Shown: positions 48,201 to 60,816, numbered from the stretch's first letter. The stretch: 64,000 bases of DNA from an uncultured Gilliamella sp. (GCA_945271295.1 CALYPG010000001.1:1-64000), one strand, 5' to 3'. Numbers and translations: made by a program. Notes: generated from the sequence alone by a model not told the origin.

Positions 48201-49187
48201 ATGAAAATCTTTATAAATTATTTGATGATGTTTTTTAATAAACGAAGTACAAAATGTTTTTGTACTTTGTTTTTGGTGTTCTTGCCGTCTTTAGTGTTTG
48301 CCGAAGATGCTAATGATGTATTACTATTACTAAATAAAATGAATAAGGCGGTGCAAACGCGAAGTTATCGTATTAATTTTATTTCGCAAGATAAAAATCA
48401 ATATGTGACAACTTTTGAATATAGTCATTTAGGTGCAGCGAAAAAAGAAAATATTAATGCTCATTTACTTTACCTTGAAGGTCCAGCCAAAGAAATTATT
48501 TTGCATAAAAGTGTTACCAGTTATTTCCAACCCGATAGTCCGTCATTTTCAATAGCCAGTTCTCGTATTATTGAAGCTTTTCCTGATGTCATTTATAATG
48601 ATTTTGCTCAACTTACTAGCATATATGATTTTGCCTTATTGGGGAACACAAGAACGGCTAATCGTAGTGTACAACTTGTTAAAATCGTTGCTAAAGACAA
48701 AGATCGCTACAGTTATGTTATCTGGATAGATGTTGAAACTTATTTACCAATGCGCATCGATCTCTTAGATCAAAATAATGAGATTATAAGCCAATTAAAA
48801 GTTATTCAGTTAGATATGAACTTTAACAAGAAAAAAATGACTGATTATATTAATCATCGAACTTATCCAATTTTGTTATCAATTGAAAAACAAAATAGTG
48901 CATTAGTAGATTGGCGATTGGCATGGTTACCAAATGGATTTAAAGAAATTGCAGCTTATAATGTTAATTTCTATGAATCAGATATTGCAACTAAGTTATT
49001 TTCAGATGGTGTGTTTTCATTTACCGTGAATGTTTCTCCAGAGGAAACAAAACAATCAAATCAATTTATTCAACAAGGTGGAAGAACAATTTTTTCAACC
49101 AATTTCGCTAATAAAAATATCATTATTATTGGTAATTTACCTTTAGTTACCATTGAACGTATAGCACAAAATATTATTGAGAAATAG
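48201..49187 (+). CDS. rseB: Sigma-E regulatory protein RseB
   Basis: Periplasmic protein that protects RseA from DegS and senses mislocalised lipopolysaccharide and lipoproteins. The signal peptide ends near residue 34 (FLPSLVFAED). The large domain has FEYSHLGAAKKENINAHLLYLEGP and a C-terminal domain FSFTVNVSPEE...GRTIFSTNF. 328 residues (E. coli 318). It begins 6 bases after rseA. rseC, which usually follows, is missing; lepA comes 152 bases later. Confidence 0.92.
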   Translation: MKIFINYLMMFFNKRSTKCFCTLFLVFLPSLVFAEDANDVLLLLNKMNKAVQTRSYRINFISQDKNQYVTTFEYSHLGAAKKENINAHLLYLEGPAKEIILHKSVTSYFQPDSPSFSIASSRIIEAFPDVIYNDFAQLTSIYDFALLGNTRTANRSVQLVKIVAKDKDRYSYVIWIDVETYLPMRIDLLDQNNEIISQLKVIQLDMNFNKKKMTDYINHRTYPILLSIEKQNSALVDWRLAWLPNGFKEIAAYNVNFYESDIATKLFSDGVFSFTVNVSPEETKQSNQFIQQGGRTIFSTNFANKNIIIIGNLPLVTIERIAQNIIEK

Positions 49188-49339
49188 CCGCAAACATCTC
49201 GATAACACTATGCTTAGCGACCATTAATGTGTAAAATGCTTCTTTATTATTTTCTTTCGTGATTATTTAAAATTTGTAACCAGTGACATTTTAGATAATT
49301 AACAGTACATAACCAAAATACAAATTATAATTTATTGAT

Positions 49340-51136
49340 ATGAATAAAAATATCCGCAATTTTTCAATTATTGCTCATATTGACCATGGTAAATCAACGC
49401 TTTCAGATCGTATTATTCAAATTTGTGGTGGACTTTCGGACCGCGAGATGGAAGCACAAGTGCTGGATTCAATGGATCTAGAACGTGAACGTGGCATTAC
49501 AATTAAAGCGCAAAGTGTTACTTTAGATTATCATGCTAAAAATGGACAGACTTATCAACTTAACTTTATTGATACACCTGGGCATGTCGATTTTTCGTAT
49601 GAAGTTTCACGTTCACTTGCGGCATGTGAAGGGGCATTACTGGTTGTTGATGCCGGACAAGGTGTTGAAGCGCAAACATTAGCTAACTGTTATACCGCGT
49701 TAGATATGAACCTTGAAGTTGTACCTGTTCTTAACAAAATTGACTTACCGGCCGCCGATCCAGAACGAGTGGCTGAAGAAATTGAAGATATCGTTGGTAT
49801 TGATGCTACTAATGCTGTTCGTTGTTCAGCTAAAACGGGCGTGGGTGTAGTAGATGTACTTGAACAATTAGTAAATGATATTCCACCACCAGAAGGTGAC
49901 ACAAATGCACCATTACAAGCACTGATTATTGATTCATGGTTTGATAATTATTTAGGTGTTGTGTCTTTAATTCGTATCAAAAATGGCGAACTTAACAAAG
50001 GCGATAAAATTAAAGTAATGAGTACTGGTATGACTTATAATGTCGATCGTCTTGGTATTTTCACACCAAAGCAAGTGGATAAAGATTGTTTACATTGTGG
50101 CGAAGTTGGCTGGGTAGTTTGTGCAATTAAAGATATTTTAGGGGCGCCAGTAGGCGATACCTTAACATCTGCACGGACACCTGCTGACAAACCATTGCCA
50201 GGTTTTAAAAAGGTAAAACCTCAAGTTTATGCTGGTTTATTCCCGACCAGCTCTGATGATTATGAGGCTTTTCGTGATGCCTTAGGCAAATTGAGTTTAA
50301 ATGATGCATCATTATTTTATGAGCCAGAAAATTCCGGGGCATTAGGCTTTGGCTTCCGTTGTGGCTTCTTGGGTTTACTCCATATGGAAATTATCCAAGA
50401 ACGTTTGGAACGTGAGTATAATCTGGATCTGATTACCACAGCACCGACAGTTGTTTACGAAGTACTTACTACTTCCAGCGAAACAATTTATGTAGATAGC
50501 CCAGCTAAATTACCAGCTGTAAATAATATTCAAGAATTACGAGAACCCATTGCGGAATGTAATATTTTAGTGCCACAAACCTATTTGGGCAATGTCATCA
50601 CCTTATGTGTTGAAAAACGGGGCGTGCAAACCCATATGGTTTATCATGGTAATCAAGTTGCATTAACTTATGAAATACCCATGACTGAAGTTGTGCTAGA
50701 TTTTTTTGATAAATTAAAATCAACTTCAAGAGGATACGCTTCATTAGATTATAGTTTTAAACGTTTCCAAGTAGCTGATATGGTACGATTGGATGTACTA
50801 ATTAATGGTGAACGCGTTGATGCCTTGGCATTAATTACCCATAAAGATAATGCATCTTATCGTGGGCGAGAGTTGGTTGAAAAAATGAAAGATCTTATTC
50901 CTCGTCAGCAATTTGATATCGCAATCCAAGCAGCTATTGGTAATCATGTTATTGCACGTTCCACCGTTAAACAGCTACGCAAAAACGTATTAGCCAAATG
51001 TTATGGTGGCGACGTTAGCCGTAAAAAGAAACTTTTACAGAAGCAAAAAGAGGGTAAAAAACGCATGAAGCAAGTAGGTAATGTTGAACTACCACAAGAA
51101 GCGTTTTTAGCAATTTTGCATGTCGGAAAAGATTAA
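49340..51136 (+). CDS. lepA: Elongation factor 4 (LepA)
   Basis: Ribosomal GTPase that back-translocates or aids initiation and assembly. The G domain has AHIDHGKST (12-20), the switch DTPGHVDF and [13 protein letters not shown]. The unique C-terminal domain ([58 protein letters not shown]) is present. 598 residues, as in E. coli. lepB follows after 20 bases. Confidence 0.97.
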   Translation: MNKNIRNFSIIAHIDHGKSTLSDRIIQICGGLSDREMEAQVLDSMDLERERGITIKAQSVTLDYHAKNGQTYQLNFIDTPGHVDFSYEVSRSLAACEGALLVVDAGQGVEAQTLANCYTALDMNLEVVPVLNKIDLPAADPERVAEEIEDIVGIDATNAVRCSAKTGVGVVDVLEQLVNDIPPPEGDTNAPLQALIIDSWFDNYLGVVSLIRIKNGELNKGDKIKVMSTGMTYNVDRLGIFTPKQVDKDCLHCGEVGWVVCAIKDILGAPVGDTLTSARTPADKPLPGFKKVKPQVYAGLFPTSSDDYEAFRDALGKLSLNDASLFYEPENSGALGFGFRCGFLGLLHMEIIQERLEREYNLDLITTAPTVVYEVLTTSSETIYVDSPAKLPAVNNIQELREPIAECNILVPQTYLGNVITLCVEKRGVQTHMVYHGNQVALTYEIPMTEVVLDFFDKLKSTSRGYASLDYSFKRFQVADMVRLDVLINGERVDALALITHKDNASYRGRELVEKMKDLIPRQQFDIAIQAAIGNHVIARSTVKQLRKNVLAKCYGGDVSRKKKLLQKQKEGKKRMKQVGNVELPQEAFLAILHVGKD

Positions 51137-51156
51137 TCAGTTAAAGAGGAAAAAAA

Positions 51157-52158
51157 ATGGCTGGGACATTTGCCATCATATTAACACTAGCTACATTTAT
51201 TACCGCGATTTTTTGGTTTTTAGAAAAATTTAAATGGAAGCCGGCAAGACAACGGAAAGTTGAAGCTGTTCGTCAACAAACCGATGGTAAAATTGATGGA
51301 AAGGTACTTGCAGAAGTAGGGAAACCGAAAGGTTGGGTCGAAAGTCTATCTTCTTTTTTCCCTGTTTTATTTGTGGTTTTTGTCATTCGTTCATTTTTAT
51401 ATGAACCATTTCAAATTCCATCAGGTTCAATGATGCAAACTTTATTAATTGGTGATTTTATTGTTGTTCAAAAATATTCATATGGACTACGCGATCCAAT
51501 TACTAATACTGTGCTTATTTCTACTGGTCACCCACAACGTGGTGATGTGGCTGTTTTTAAACATCCTAGTACTCCACAAATGGATTTAATTAAACGAGTA
51601 GTGGGCATGCCAGGTGATAAGATAGTTTACTTAATTAAAGAAAAGAAAATTCTTATTTATCCGGCTTGTCAAACAACTGATGTCAATTGTACGGGGCAAC
51701 AATCAGAACCGCTGGATTTGCATTATACTGAGCCTAAAGCAAGCAATTGGAAAGAAGTACATCAAAAATATAAAGACAATCCTAGCTTTTATACATTAGC
51801 GCAATACGCTGATAAAGGTATTGTGGATTCTGATTCATTGGTGACTTTAAATATGCAAATACAACAAGAAACACTTGGTGATAAAAAACACGATATTTTG
51901 ATAACACCAGGTTTGCAAGAAGATTCTCGTTACTTCTATCAGCAAAGTGGCCAACCAGTTGCAACTTGGGTGGTGCCAGAAGGCCATTATTTTATGATGG
52001 GCGATAATCGTGATAATAGTGGCGATAGTCGTTATTTTGGCTTTGTTCCTGAAAGGAATTTTGTTGGCCGAGCGACGGCAATTTGGATGAGTTTTGAAAA
52101 ACAACCAGATGAATGGCCAACAGGTGTTCGGTTTAATCGTATTGGTGGCATACATTAA
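51157..52158 (+). CDS. lepB: Signal peptidase I
   Basis: Cleaves signal peptides of exported proteins. Two N-terminal membrane segments (about 3-20 and 60-80). The serine nucleophile is in [11 protein letters not shown] (about S90) and the general-base lysine in [12 protein letters not shown] (about K146). The C-terminal boxes [18 protein letters not shown] are conserved. 333 residues (E. coli 324). Operon with lepA, rnc and era. Confidence 0.97.
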   Translation: MAGTFAIILTLATFITAIFWFLEKFKWKPARQRKVEAVRQQTDGKIDGKVLAEVGKPKGWVESLSSFFPVLFVVFVIRSFLYEPFQIPSGSMMQTLLIGDFIVVQKYSYGLRDPITNTVLISTGHPQRGDVAVFKHPSTPQMDLIKRVVGMPGDKIVYLIKEKKILIYPACQTTDVNCTGQQSEPLDLHYTEPKASNWKEVHQKYKDNPSFYTLAQYADKGIVDSDSLVTLNMQIQQETLGDKKHDILITPGLQEDSRYFYQQSGQPVATWVVPEGHYFMMGDNRDNSGDSRYFGFVPERNFVGRATAIWMSFEKQPDEWPTGVRFNRIGGIH

Positions 52159-52169
52159 TTGCAACTATT

Positions 52170-52844
52170 ATGAAAAAATTTAGTCAAATACAACAAGCAT
52201 TAGGTTATCAATTTAAAGACCTTTCGTTACTTGAATTAGCACTTACCCATCGTAGTGCTAATAAATTACATAATGAACGCTTAGAGTTTTTAGGTGATTC
52301 TATTTTAAGTTTTGTGATAGCTGATGAACTTTATCACCGTTTTGTAAAACAAGATGAAGGTGATTTGAGCCAAATGCGTGCAACCTTAGTTTGTGGGCAA
52401 ACCTTAGCTGTGATAGGGAAAAGTTTTAAATTAGGCGATTATTTAATTCTTGGTCAAGGTGAATTAAAAAGTGGTGGATTTCGCCGCGAATCAATTATTT
52501 CTGATGCGGTAGAAGCGATTATTGGTGCCATCTATTTAGATAGTGATATTGAAACTATCCGCCAATTAATTTTATCTTGGTACCAGTCACGATTGGATCA
52601 GATAAAACCAGGGATCAAACAGAAAGACGCCAAAACTCGTTTGCAAGAACATTTACAAGGTATTCGCCGTCAACGTCCATGTTACTTGATTCTTGAAGTA
52701 ACAGGTGATAACCATGAACAAGAGTTTTTGATCCAATGCAAGATTGATAACGATAATCATGAATATTTGGGTCGGGGTTTAAGTCGTCGTAAAGCAGAGC
52801 AAGCGGCTGCTCAAGAAGCACTAAATCAATTAGGTATAAAATGA
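52170..52844 (+). CDS. rnc: Ribonuclease III
   Basis: Cuts double-stranded RNA in rRNA processing and regulation. Signature [20 protein letters not shown] (about 36-55), acidic residues E, D and the second site in [13 protein letters not shown], and a C-terminal double-stranded-RNA-binding domain (about 153-224; [14 protein letters not shown]). 224 residues (E. coli 226). The stop overlaps the era start (ATGA). It is the likely enzyme for the pnp leader hairpin elsewhere in the window. Confidence 0.97.
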   Translation: MKKFSQIQQALGYQFKDLSLLELALTHRSANKLHNERLEFLGDSILSFVIADELYHRFVKQDEGDLSQMRATLVCGQTLAVIGKSFKLGDYLILGQGELKSGGFRRESIISDAVEAIIGAIYLDSDIETIRQLILSWYQSRLDQIKPGIKQKDAKTRLQEHLQGIRRQRPCYLILEVTGDNHEQEFLIQCKIDNDNHEYLGRGLSRRKAEQAAAQEALNQLGIK

Positions 52845-53746
52845 CAGAAACAATACAACATTGTGGATTTGTTGCCATTGTAGGCAGACCAAATGTCGGT
52901 AAATCAACATTATTAAATCAATTATTAGGTCAAAAGATCTCTATTACGTCGCGAAAAGCGCAAACAACTCGCCATCGAATTATTGGTATTGATACTCAAG
53001 ATAATGACCAAGTGATCTATATTGATACACCAGGATTACATATTGAAGAAAAGCGAGCAATTAACCGGTTAATGAATCGAGCAGCAAGCAGCTCGATAGG
53101 TGATGTTGAATTGGTTATTTTTGTAGTGGAAGGTACCCATTGGAATGATGATGATGAAATGGTGGCTAATAAATTAAAAGGGTGCAAATGTCCTGTTTTA
53201 TTGGTAATCAATAAAATTGATAATGTTATTGATAAAAGCCAATTATTGCCACATATTCAAGCAATTAGTCAAAAAGTTAATTTTCTGGATGTAGTCCCTA
53301 TTAGTGCCGAAAAAGATGAAGGTATAGAAATCATCAAAGATATCGTAAAAACACATTTGCCAGAAGGGGCGCATCACTTTCCTGAAGATTATATTACCGA
53401 CCGATCTCAACGTTTTATGGCATCTGAAATCATACGTGAAAAATTAATGCGTTTTTTAGGTGACGAATTACCCTATTCGGTCACGGTTGAAATCGAACAA
53501 TTTAAAGTTGATGAACGTAACGGCATGTACCGTATTAATGGCCTTATTTTGGTTGAACGTGATGGGCAAAAGAAAATGGTCATTGGCAATAAAGGCGAAA
53601 AAATCAAAAAAATTGGTATTGAAGCACGTAAAGACATGCAGTCCTTCTTCGATAACAAAGTGCATTTAGAACTTTGGGTAAAAGTGAAAGCCGGTTGGGC
53701 TGATGATGAGCGGGCATTACGTAGCCTAGGTTACAGTGATGATTAA
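52841..53746 (+). CDS. era: GTPase Era
   Basis: Essential GTPase in 30S assembly, binding the 3' end of 16S rRNA. G1 GRPNVGKST (15-23), G3 DTPG, G4 NKID and a C-terminal KH domain with [13 protein letters not shown]. 301 residues, as in E. coli. recO, which normally follows, is absent; a hairpin ends the operon. Confidence 0.97.
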   Translation: MTETIQHCGFVAIVGRPNVGKSTLLNQLLGQKISITSRKAQTTRHRIIGIDTQDNDQVIYIDTPGLHIEEKRAINRLMNRAASSSIGDVELVIFVVEGTHWNDDDEMVANKLKGCKCPVLLVINKIDNVIDKSQLLPHIQAISQKVNFLDVVPISAEKDEGIEIIKDIVKTHLPEGAHHFPEDYITDRSQRFMASEIIREKLMRFLGDELPYSVTVEIEQFKVDERNGMYRINGLILVERDGQKKMVIGNKGEKIKKIGIEARKDMQSFFDNKVHLELWVKVKAGWADDERALRSLGYSDD

Positions 53747-53774
53747 TCATCTTATCTAATCTTAAAAATAAAAA

Positions 53775-53798
53775 ATCAGGTATCTGTATATACCTGAT
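53775..53798 (+). terminator. Hairpin after era
   Basis: A perfect 9-bp stem ATCAGGTAT / ATACCTGAT with a 6-base loop, 28 bases after the era stop, followed by GTTCTTTG. Preceding A-rich sequence also suits minus-strand use for the converging gene. Confidence 0.7.
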
Positions 53799-53913
53799 GT
53801 TCTTTGTGAAGAATTTAGTAGATTAATAAAACTCACTAGCAATAGTTAAACCACCACCAAATTTTTACAACATAAAATTCACACAACTGAAAAACATAAT
53901 GCGAAATTGACTA

Positions 53914-54935
53914 TCAATTATCTTTTTCATCCATTTTATCAACGTTTTCTATATGATATTCAGATTCACGAATCTTATCAACAATAGTGCTCTTATTAAT
54001 CATCCTCCGTACACTCGGTCCTTCTATCCATAAATCATCATCCAAAGGATTAAAATCAAACAAAGGTAGTTTAATTTTAGCTTCATTTAATGATGAAAAA
54101 CCTGTTGTTGTAACGGCAAAACCATACATATCATGTTTTATACTATATGAAGTCAACTTCATGCCAACATAAACTTTCTTATTTTTATTTTCCGCTTTCT
54201 CATAAAATTCTTGAGGTGCTCTCCCATCTATTGACCCTATTTTTTGATAAATATTGTCTTTACTATATTCCTCACTGTATTCACGATTATTAGCTTCATA
54301 TTTAGCTAAATCAATTATATAAATATCATTTATCATCGGTTTAAACGCATATTTATAAGGGTTTGGGATTGGTTTACTTTGAGTTTTACGAATAACATTG
54401 GTAATAATATTATCTTCACGAAAACTGCACATTTGCTCACCGAGAAAAAAGAAATCATTTTGCTTGCTATAAACCAATGAAGAAGAGAGATTTAATTTAG
54501 CCTGCTTTAATGAAGTAAAAGCCATATTAGAAACCAGAACATCATAAATCATCCATGGGCCTGTATATTTTACTAATTTCATACCCACATAAAGGTTATT
54601 ATATTTCTTAATCTTTTCTACATTTAATTCGTAATATCTGAATCATCTATCTTATTTAACTTCTTTAAATAAATTTCATAAAGAATATTGTCGGAACCAT
54701 AACTATCGTTTTTAGCAAGAGTAGCCAGATTCAACAAATAGATATCATTGGGCTCAGGATTATAAAACTTATGATCGGTCATATTACGGTAGGCTTTTTC
54801 CTCTGCAAAGCTATGGGTTAGTGGAATAAAGATAAGTAGAAAAATAAATAGTTGTCTTAATATTTTGACAGGATTTATAAAGTTACCCGCTAATACTTTA
54901 AGATGACTAAATCGGTATATCCATGTTATCGACAT
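53914..54935 (-). pseudogene. Two-repeat secreted protein gene broken by a frameshift
   Basis: Two minus-strand frames (54624-54935 and 53914-54588) read as one protein interrupted near 54630-54645. The first has a signal sequence (LFIFLLIFIPLTHSFAEE) and then PEPNDIYLLNLATL. Past the break the other frame continues YELNVEKIKKYNNLYVGMKL. The second half repeats the plan: NDIYIIDLAKYEA, FYEKAENKNKKVYVGMKL, then TGFSSLNEAKIKL against MAFTSLKQAKLNL. So one frameshift splits a protein of two related ~100-residue domains. No slippery sequence is visible. The family is not recognised. Confidence 0.65.
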
Positions 54936-55156
54936 AAGTATCAATCCCTAATATTGTATTGTTAAACATTAATATTATAATTTATAACAACCAAAAGAGA
55001 ATTAAACATTTAATGGAAATTGGTTCGGCAAGACAATATTATAATTTAAGCGTTTTGAATCTTTTTAATAAGTTAATTCTAAACAATGATGACGGTTTTA
55101 TATATAATATTGGCTTTCTAGAATTGGATGTTAACTATTAACTTCGGAGCCTTTTC

Positions 55157-56749
55157 ATGCAGCAGTTTCGACCTATCCGTCGAGCCTTACTTAGTGTGTC
55201 GGATAAAACTGGAATAATAGAATTTGCCCAAGCGTTATTTCAACGAAATGTTGAACTTTTCTCAACAGGTGGTACAGCTAAACTATTAATGGAACACCAA
55301 ATTCCGGTGATCGAAGTGGCTGATTATACTGGATTTCCGGAAATGATGGATGGACGTGTAAAAACTTTACATCCAAAAATTCATGGGGCTATTTTGGGGC
55401 GACGGGGCATTGATGATGATGTCATGGAGCAACACCAAATTAAACCCATTGATATGGTAGTTGTGAACCTCTATCCATTTGCTCAAACCGTGGCGAAAAG
55501 CGATTGCAAATTAGAAGATGCGGTTGAAAATATAGATATAGGCGGACCAACAATGATTCGTTCAGCCGCTAAAAATCATAAAGATGTGGCTATTGTCGTT
55601 AATTGTCATGATTATGCCAATATTATTGCTATGATGGATAATCATCAAAATTCCCTTTCTCTTGAATACCGTTTTAATTTAGCCATTAAAGCCTTTGAGC
55701 ACACAGCAAAATATGATGGCATGATAGCCAACTATTTTGGTCAATTAGTTCCACCTTATTTTGGTGAAACAGACAAGCCAGCTGGTGAATTTCCGCGCAC
55801 TTTAAATCTGCAATTTATTAAAAAACAGAATATGCGTTATGGTGAAAATGCTCACCAAGCGGCAGCTTTTTATATTGAAAAGGGTATAAAAGACGCTTGT
55901 ATTGCCACCGCTAAACAGCTACAAGGTAAAGAGCTTTCTTATAATAATATTGCTGATACTGATGCCGCACTTGAATGCGTAAAAACCTTTACCGAACCAG
56001 CCTGTGTAATTGTTAAACATGCCAACCCATGTGGTGTGGCAACCAGTGATACAATCTTAAATGCCTATTTGCATGCATTTAAAACCGATCCTACTTCTGC
56101 ATTTGGAGGTATTATTGCTTTCAATCGCATGTTAGATGCCAAAACAGCGCAGGCAATTGTCGAAAAGCAATTTGTTGAAGTAATTATTGCACCATCGGTG
56201 AGCCAAGAAGCATTGGCTATTACCGCCGCCAAAAAAAATGTCCGGGTGCTGGAATGTGGCGAATGGTCAAATTCAGCCACCAAAAGTTTAGATTTCAAAC
56301 GTGTTAATGGTGGACTGTTAGTTCAAGATCGTGATTTAGCTATGGTGTCTGAAGCAGATTTGAAAGTGGTTAGCAAGCGCCAACCGACCAATAAAGAACT
56401 TGCTGATGCATTATTTGGTTGGAAGGTTGCTAAATTTGTCAAATCTAATGCGATTGTTTATGCCAAAGATAACATGACAATTGGTATTGGTGCAGGGCAA
56501 ATGAGTCGGGTTTATTCGGCTAAAATTGCCGGTATAAAAGCCAATGATGAAAATTTAGTCGTGGCAGGTTCTGTGGTTGCCTCCGATGCCTTTTTCCCAT
56601 TTAGAGATGGTATTGACGCGGCAGCTGCGGTAGGGGTGACTTGTGTCATTCAGCCAGGGGGCTCTATCCGAGATGATGAAGTTATTCAAGCCGCTAATGA
56701 ACACAATATTGCCATGATTTTTACTCATATGCGTCATTTTAGACATTAG
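55157..56749 (+). CDS. purH: Bifunctional AICAR formyltransferase / IMP cyclohydrolase
   Basis: Last two steps of IMP synthesis. The N-terminal IMP cyclohydrolase has [25 protein letters not shown] and [17 protein letters not shown]. The C-terminal formyltransferase has the catalytic KHANPCGVA (about 285) and a C-terminus ending FTHMRHFRH. 530 residues (E. coli 529). purD follows after 116 bases. I saw no clear PurR box upstream. Confidence 0.97.
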   Translation: MQQFRPIRRALLSVSDKTGIIEFAQALFQRNVELFSTGGTAKLLMEHQIPVIEVADYTGFPEMMDGRVKTLHPKIHGAILGRRGIDDDVMEQHQIKPIDMVVVNLYPFAQTVAKSDCKLEDAVENIDIGGPTMIRSAAKNHKDVAIVVNCHDYANIIAMMDNHQNSLSLEYRFNLAIKAFEHTAKYDGMIANYFGQLVPPYFGETDKPAGEFPRTLNLQFIKKQNMRYGENAHQAAAFYIEKGIKDACIATAKQLQGKELSYNNIADTDAALECVKTFTEPACVIVKHANPCGVATSDTILNAYLHAFKTDPTSAFGGIIAFNRMLDAKTAQAIVEKQFVEVIIAPSVSQEALAITAAKKNVRVLECGEWSNSATKSLDFKRVNGGLLVQDRDLAMVSEADLKVVSKRQPTNKELADALFGWKVAKFVKSNAIVYAKDNMTIGIGAGQMSRVYSAKIAGIKANDENLVVAGSVVASDAFFPFRDGIDAAAAVGVTCVIQPGGSIRDDEVIQAANEHNIAMIFTHMRHFRH

Positions 56750-56865
56750 TATTTTGATGACTTGTTTAATTGGTATTAAGAAACAACATAAATTTCAGTA
56801 CCTAGTTTTATAAAACGCTATCTATTTACCTTCTCTTGTAAGGGGAAGAATTTAAAGGATCTTGT

Positions 56866-58155
56866 ATGAAAGTATTAGTTATTGGTAATGGTGGGCGTGA
56901 ACATGCACTTGCTTGGAAATTGGCACAATCACCTCTAGTCACAAAAGTCTATGTTGCGCCAGGTAATGCTGGCACTGCACTTGAACCTACTCTTGAAAAT
57001 ATCAATATTAATGCCACTGATGTTACAAGATTGCTTAATTTTGCTCAACAACAGCAAATTGATTTTACGGTAGTGGGTCCAGAAGCACCATTGGTAATCG
57101 GAGTGGTTGATAGTTTTCAAAAAGCAGGATTAAAAATATTTGGTCCTTCAAAAGCTGCCGCCCAACTAGAAGGTTCTAAAGCCTTTACTAAAGAATTTTT
57201 AGCCAGACATAACATTCCTACTGCGGCATATCAAACTTTTACCGAAATTGCGCCTGCGATTGCTTATATTCGTGAAAAAGGTGCGCCAATTGTTATCAAA
57301 GCTGATGGATTAGCCGCCGGTAAAGGTGTAATAGTGGCGACAACGCTTAAAGAAGCCGAAGATGCGGTGCAAGATATGTTAGCTGGTAACGCATTTGGTG
57401 ATGCAGGTCATAGAGTTGTTGTTGAAGAATTTCTAGATGGTGAAGAAGCCAGTTTTATCGTCATGGTTGATGGTAAACATGTTGAACCTATGGCAACCAG
57501 TCAAGATCATAAACGAGTTGGTGATGGTGATACCGGATTAAATACCGGTGGCATGGGGGCATATTCACCAGCACCGGTGGTTACAGATAAAGTTTTTGCT
57601 CGGGTAATGGACGAAATTATCTATCCAACCGTCAATGGTATGGCACAAGAAGGCAATGTGTATGTCGGTTTTTTATATGCAGGATTAATGATTGACAAAG
57701 AGGGCAATCCCAAAGTTATTGAATTTAATTGTCGTTTTGGTGATCCGGAAACTCAACCAATCATTATGCGATTACAGTCTGATCTTGCCAAACTTTGTAT
57801 GGCAGCGATTGATGGCAAATTAGATACCATTAAATCACAATGGGATCCAAGACCTGCATTAGGTGTTGTCATGGCGGCTGGTGGTTATCCAGGTCATTAT
57901 AAAACTCAAGATGTTATTATTGGATTACCAGACAAATCGGACGTAGATTGCAAAATCTTTCATGCCGGAACCCGGTTAGAAAAAGATCGAGTATATACCA
58001 ATGGCGGTAGAGTACTTTGTGTGACAGCATTGGGTAATACTGTTTATGAAGCCCAACAGCGAGTCTATGAACAAATTAAACCAATTTATTGGCATGATTG
58101 TTTTTACCGTCATGATATTGGCTATCGTGCGATTGAAAGGGAAAAACAAAATTAA
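56866..58155 (+). CDS. purD: Phosphoribosylamine-glycine ligase
   Basis: ATP-grasp enzyme joining glycine to phosphoribosylamine, the second step of purine synthesis. It has GNGGREHALAWKLAQSP (6-22), IKADGLAAGKGV, GMGAYSPAP and EFNCRFGDPETQ. 429 residues, as in E. coli. Second gene of purHD. A solo copy of the interspersed repeat lies 127 bases past the stop. Confidence 0.97.
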   Translation: MKVLVIGNGGREHALAWKLAQSPLVTKVYVAPGNAGTALEPTLENININATDVTRLLNFAQQQQIDFTVVGPEAPLVIGVVDSFQKAGLKIFGPSKAAAQLEGSKAFTKEFLARHNIPTAAYQTFTEIAPAIAYIREKGAPIVIKADGLAAGKGVIVATTLKEAEDAVQDMLAGNAFGDAGHRVVVEEFLDGEEASFIVMVDGKHVEPMATSQDHKRVGDGDTGLNTGGMGAYSPAPVVTDKVFARVMDEIIYPTVNGMAQEGNVYVGFLYAGLMIDKEGNPKVIEFNCRFGDPETQPIIMRLQSDLAKLCMAAIDGKLDTIKSQWDPRPALGVVMAAGGYPGHYKTQDVIIGLPDKSDVDCKIFHAGTRLEKDRVYTNGGRVLCVTALGNTVYEAQQRVYEQIKPIYWHDCFYRHDIGYRAIEREKQN

Positions 58156-58281
58156 CTACTTAATTGAACATAACTAATTTAATAACATATAGTGTTATTT
58201 GGCGCTATGATTTTTTCAATGCCCAAATAGACTATAAAAATAATAAATCACTTCATGAAGTAATGTAGATTTCTTTTAGTT

Positions 58282-58327
58282 GTTGTAAAGAAGTTTCAGG
58301 AGTGGTATACGTTTCAGTATGATTTTT
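58282..58327 (+). repeat. Interspersed ~42-bp repeat, copy 3 (after purD)
   Basis: GTTGTAAAGAAGTTTCAGG followed by GTATACGTTTCAGTATGATTTT. Its AAGAAGTTTCAGG is the closest match to the IS30-fragment end (minus strand of 37024-37077), while its second half matches the copy after rng. Confidence 0.5.
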
Positions 58328-58431
58328 GCCTATTTAAATAAATTGTCGACAGTTGATCAATTGAATGTTCATTTTAAGTTAGCCTACTCTATGTTATGCT
58401 TAATCTAATATTTGTACAAAGGACATTCCTC

Positions 58432-60816
58432 ATGATTAAAGATCCCTTTTATGACCGTGAAGCAGAAAAATACGAGTCACCAATTGCTAGCCGAGAACTT
58501 ATTTTAGATTATCTCACTAAAGAAGCAAAACCCGCCAATTTAGAAAAAATCGCTCAAGCGATGTCAATCAACAGTGACGAACAAAAAGAGGCATTACATC
58601 GTCGCTTACGTGCAATGGAGCGAGATGGTCAAGTGGTATTTACTCGGCGTAAGTGTTATGCCTTACCTGAAAAATTTGATATGGTGAAAGGCAGTGTCAT
58701 TGCCCACCGTGACGGTTTTGGCTTTTTACGAGTTGAAGGTAAGCCAGAGGATTACTATTTATCGCCTGAACAGATGAAAAAGGTATTACAAGGTGATGTT
58801 ATTTTAGCGCAGCCGATAGGCAGCCAATATCGCGGTAAAACAGAAGCGCGAGTGGTGCGCATTTTAGAACCGCGTAGCAATCAGATTGTAGGACGATATT
58901 TTATTGAACAAGGTGTTGGCTTTGTTGTACCGGATGATAGTCGCTTAAATTTTGACATTTTAGTGGCAGGTAAACCAAAACGCACTGTGCGCATGGGCTC
59001 GGTGGTGGTCATTGAATTACAACAACGGCCAGAGCACCGTCAAAAAGCAGTAGGCATAATTAAAGAAGTACTTGGCGAAATAATGGGAACCAATTTAGCC
59101 ATTGATATCGCGTTGCGTAATCATGAGATCCCTTATGAATTTCCTAAACTTGTAGAAAAAGAAGCCAGTAAATTCACCGAACAAGTACCAGAAAGTGCCA
59201 AAAAAGGGCGTAAGGATCTACGAGATATACCACTAGTTACTATTGATGGCGAAGACGCGCGTGATTTTGATGACGCTGTGTTTTGCCAAAAAAATCGTGG
59301 TGGCGGTTACCGCCTCTGGGTCGCTATTGCTGATGTAAGTTATTATGTCAGACCGGGTAAAGCGATAGATAAAGAAGCTTGTGCACGAGGGACATCAGTT
59401 TATTTCCCATCTCGAGTTATTCCAATGTTGCCAGAAGTATTATCTAACGGCCTTTGTTCTTTAAATCCACAAGTTGATCGCTTATGTTTAGTTTGTGAGA
59501 TGACCGTGTCTAATAAAGGTCGTTTGACTGGTTATCAATTTTATGAAGCGGTAATGAACTCGCATGCGCGTTTAACTTACACTAAAGTGGCCAAAATCTT
59601 ACAAGGGGACGAGGAATTACGTCAACATTACCATGATTTAGTCCCACATCTTGAAAACCTATATGGATTATATAAAGTACTCGATAAAGCGCGTGTGGTG
59701 CGTGGTGCTATTGCTTTTGAATCGCAAGAGCCGAAATTTATATTTAATGCTGATAAACGTATCGAAAGTATAGAAATGGCTGAGCGTAATGATGCGCATA
59801 AAATTATTGAAGAATGCATGATTTTAGCCAATGTTGCTGCAGCTAAGTTAGTCATCAATGCCGAGATACCTTCTCTATTCCGCGTCCATGATAGGCCGGA
59901 TGAAGAACGTATGAACAATTTACGTAATATACTAAGTGAATTAGGGTTAACACTTAATGGTAGGGCTAAACCTCAACCTAAAGATGTCGCGCAATTAATG
60001 CAAACTGTAGAAACTCGCCCAGATTGCGATATGCTACAAACCGTTATTTTACGATCAATGAGGCAAGCGATATATGATCCTGAAAATCGCGGGCATTTTG
60101 GTTTGGCGTTAGATGAATATGCGCATTTCACCTCCCCAATTCGTCGTTATCCGGATTTATTATTACATCGAGCGATTAAATGGGTGTTGGCTAATGAAAA
60201 ACATAAGACCAGTAAAACCGGTGGCCACCGTTATAATACCAGCGAGATGCTGTATTTTGGTGAACATTGTTCAATGACTGAACGTCGTGCTGACGAGGCG
60301 GTTCGGGATGTTGTTGATTGGCTCAAATGTGATTATATGCAAGATCATGTTGGCGAAGTTTTTAACGGCACCATCTCTAGTGTGGTTAATTTTGGCTTTT
60401 TTGTGCGCCTTGATGACCTGTTTATAGATGGACTGGTACATGTGTCATCGTTGGAAAATGACTATTATAGTTTTGATGCTTCACGCAACCGTTTACTAGG
60501 TGAAAATACGCATTTTAGTTACCGTTTAGGTGATAAAGTGAAAGTGAAAGTAGATAATGTCAATCCAGAAGAGCGCAAAATTGATTTCTCATTAATTGAT
60601 AGTAATAACAAACCACAACGTCAAGGTAAAACGGAAAAAGATAAAAACAAACAAAATGTCAATAAGAATAATGTTGATGCTGTTATGAAACGTAAAAGTA
60701 ATTCAACCACTAAACTAAAAAATATAAAAGCAGGCAGTAAAACTAACAGCAAAAGCAAAAATAAAAAACGCGTAAAAACCAAATTAAGTAAAAAAAAGTC
60801 AAAGAGTAAAAAATAG
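58432..60816 (+). CDS. rnr: Ribonuclease R
   Basis: Processive 3'-to-5' exonuclease that degrades structured RNA and works with tmRNA. N-terminal helix-turn-helix and cold-shock domains ([17 protein letters not shown]), the RNB catalytic motif [13 protein letters not shown] (about 271-283), an S1 domain ([17 protein letters not shown]) and a lysine-rich tail (about 745-794). 794 residues from the ATG at 58432 behind AAGGA; a 12-codon upstream extension lacks homology. The stop directly abuts rlmB. Confidence 0.96.
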   Translation: MIKDPFYDREAEKYESPIASRELILDYLTKEAKPANLEKIAQAMSINSDEQKEALHRRLRAMERDGQVVFTRRKCYALPEKFDMVKGSVIAHRDGFGFLRVEGKPEDYYLSPEQMKKVLQGDVILAQPIGSQYRGKTEARVVRILEPRSNQIVGRYFIEQGVGFVVPDDSRLNFDILVAGKPKRTVRMGSVVVIELQQRPEHRQKAVGIIKEVLGEIMGTNLAIDIALRNHEIPYEFPKLVEKEASKFTEQVPESAKKGRKDLRDIPLVTIDGEDARDFDDAVFCQKNRGGGYRLWVAIADVSYYVRPGKAIDKEACARGTSVYFPSRVIPMLPEVLSNGLCSLNPQVDRLCLVCEMTVSNKGRLTGYQFYEAVMNSHARLTYTKVAKILQGDEELRQHYHDLVPHLENLYGLYKVLDKARVVRGAIAFESQEPKFIFNADKRIESIEMAERNDAHKIIEECMILANVAAAKLVINAEIPSLFRVHDRPDEERMNNLRNILSELGLTLNGRAKPQPKDVAQLMQTVETRPDCDMLQTVILRSMRQAIYDPENRGHFGLALDEYAHFTSPIRRYPDLLLHRAIKWVLANEKHKTSKTGGHRYNTSEMLYFGEHCSMTERRADEAVRDVVDWLKCDYMQDHVGEVFNGTISSVVNFGFFVRLDDLFIDGLVHVSSLENDYYSFDASRNRLLGENTHFSYRLGDKVKVKVDNVNPEERKIDFSLIDSNNKPQRQGKTEKDKNKQNVNKNNVDAVMKRKSNSTTKLKNIKAGSKTNSKSKNKKRVKTKLSKKKSKSKK

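Noticed and set aside
54959..55141. 60-codon plus-strand frame before purH
   Set aside because: Low-complexity AT-rich translation, no ribosome site, not recognised; probably just the purH leader.
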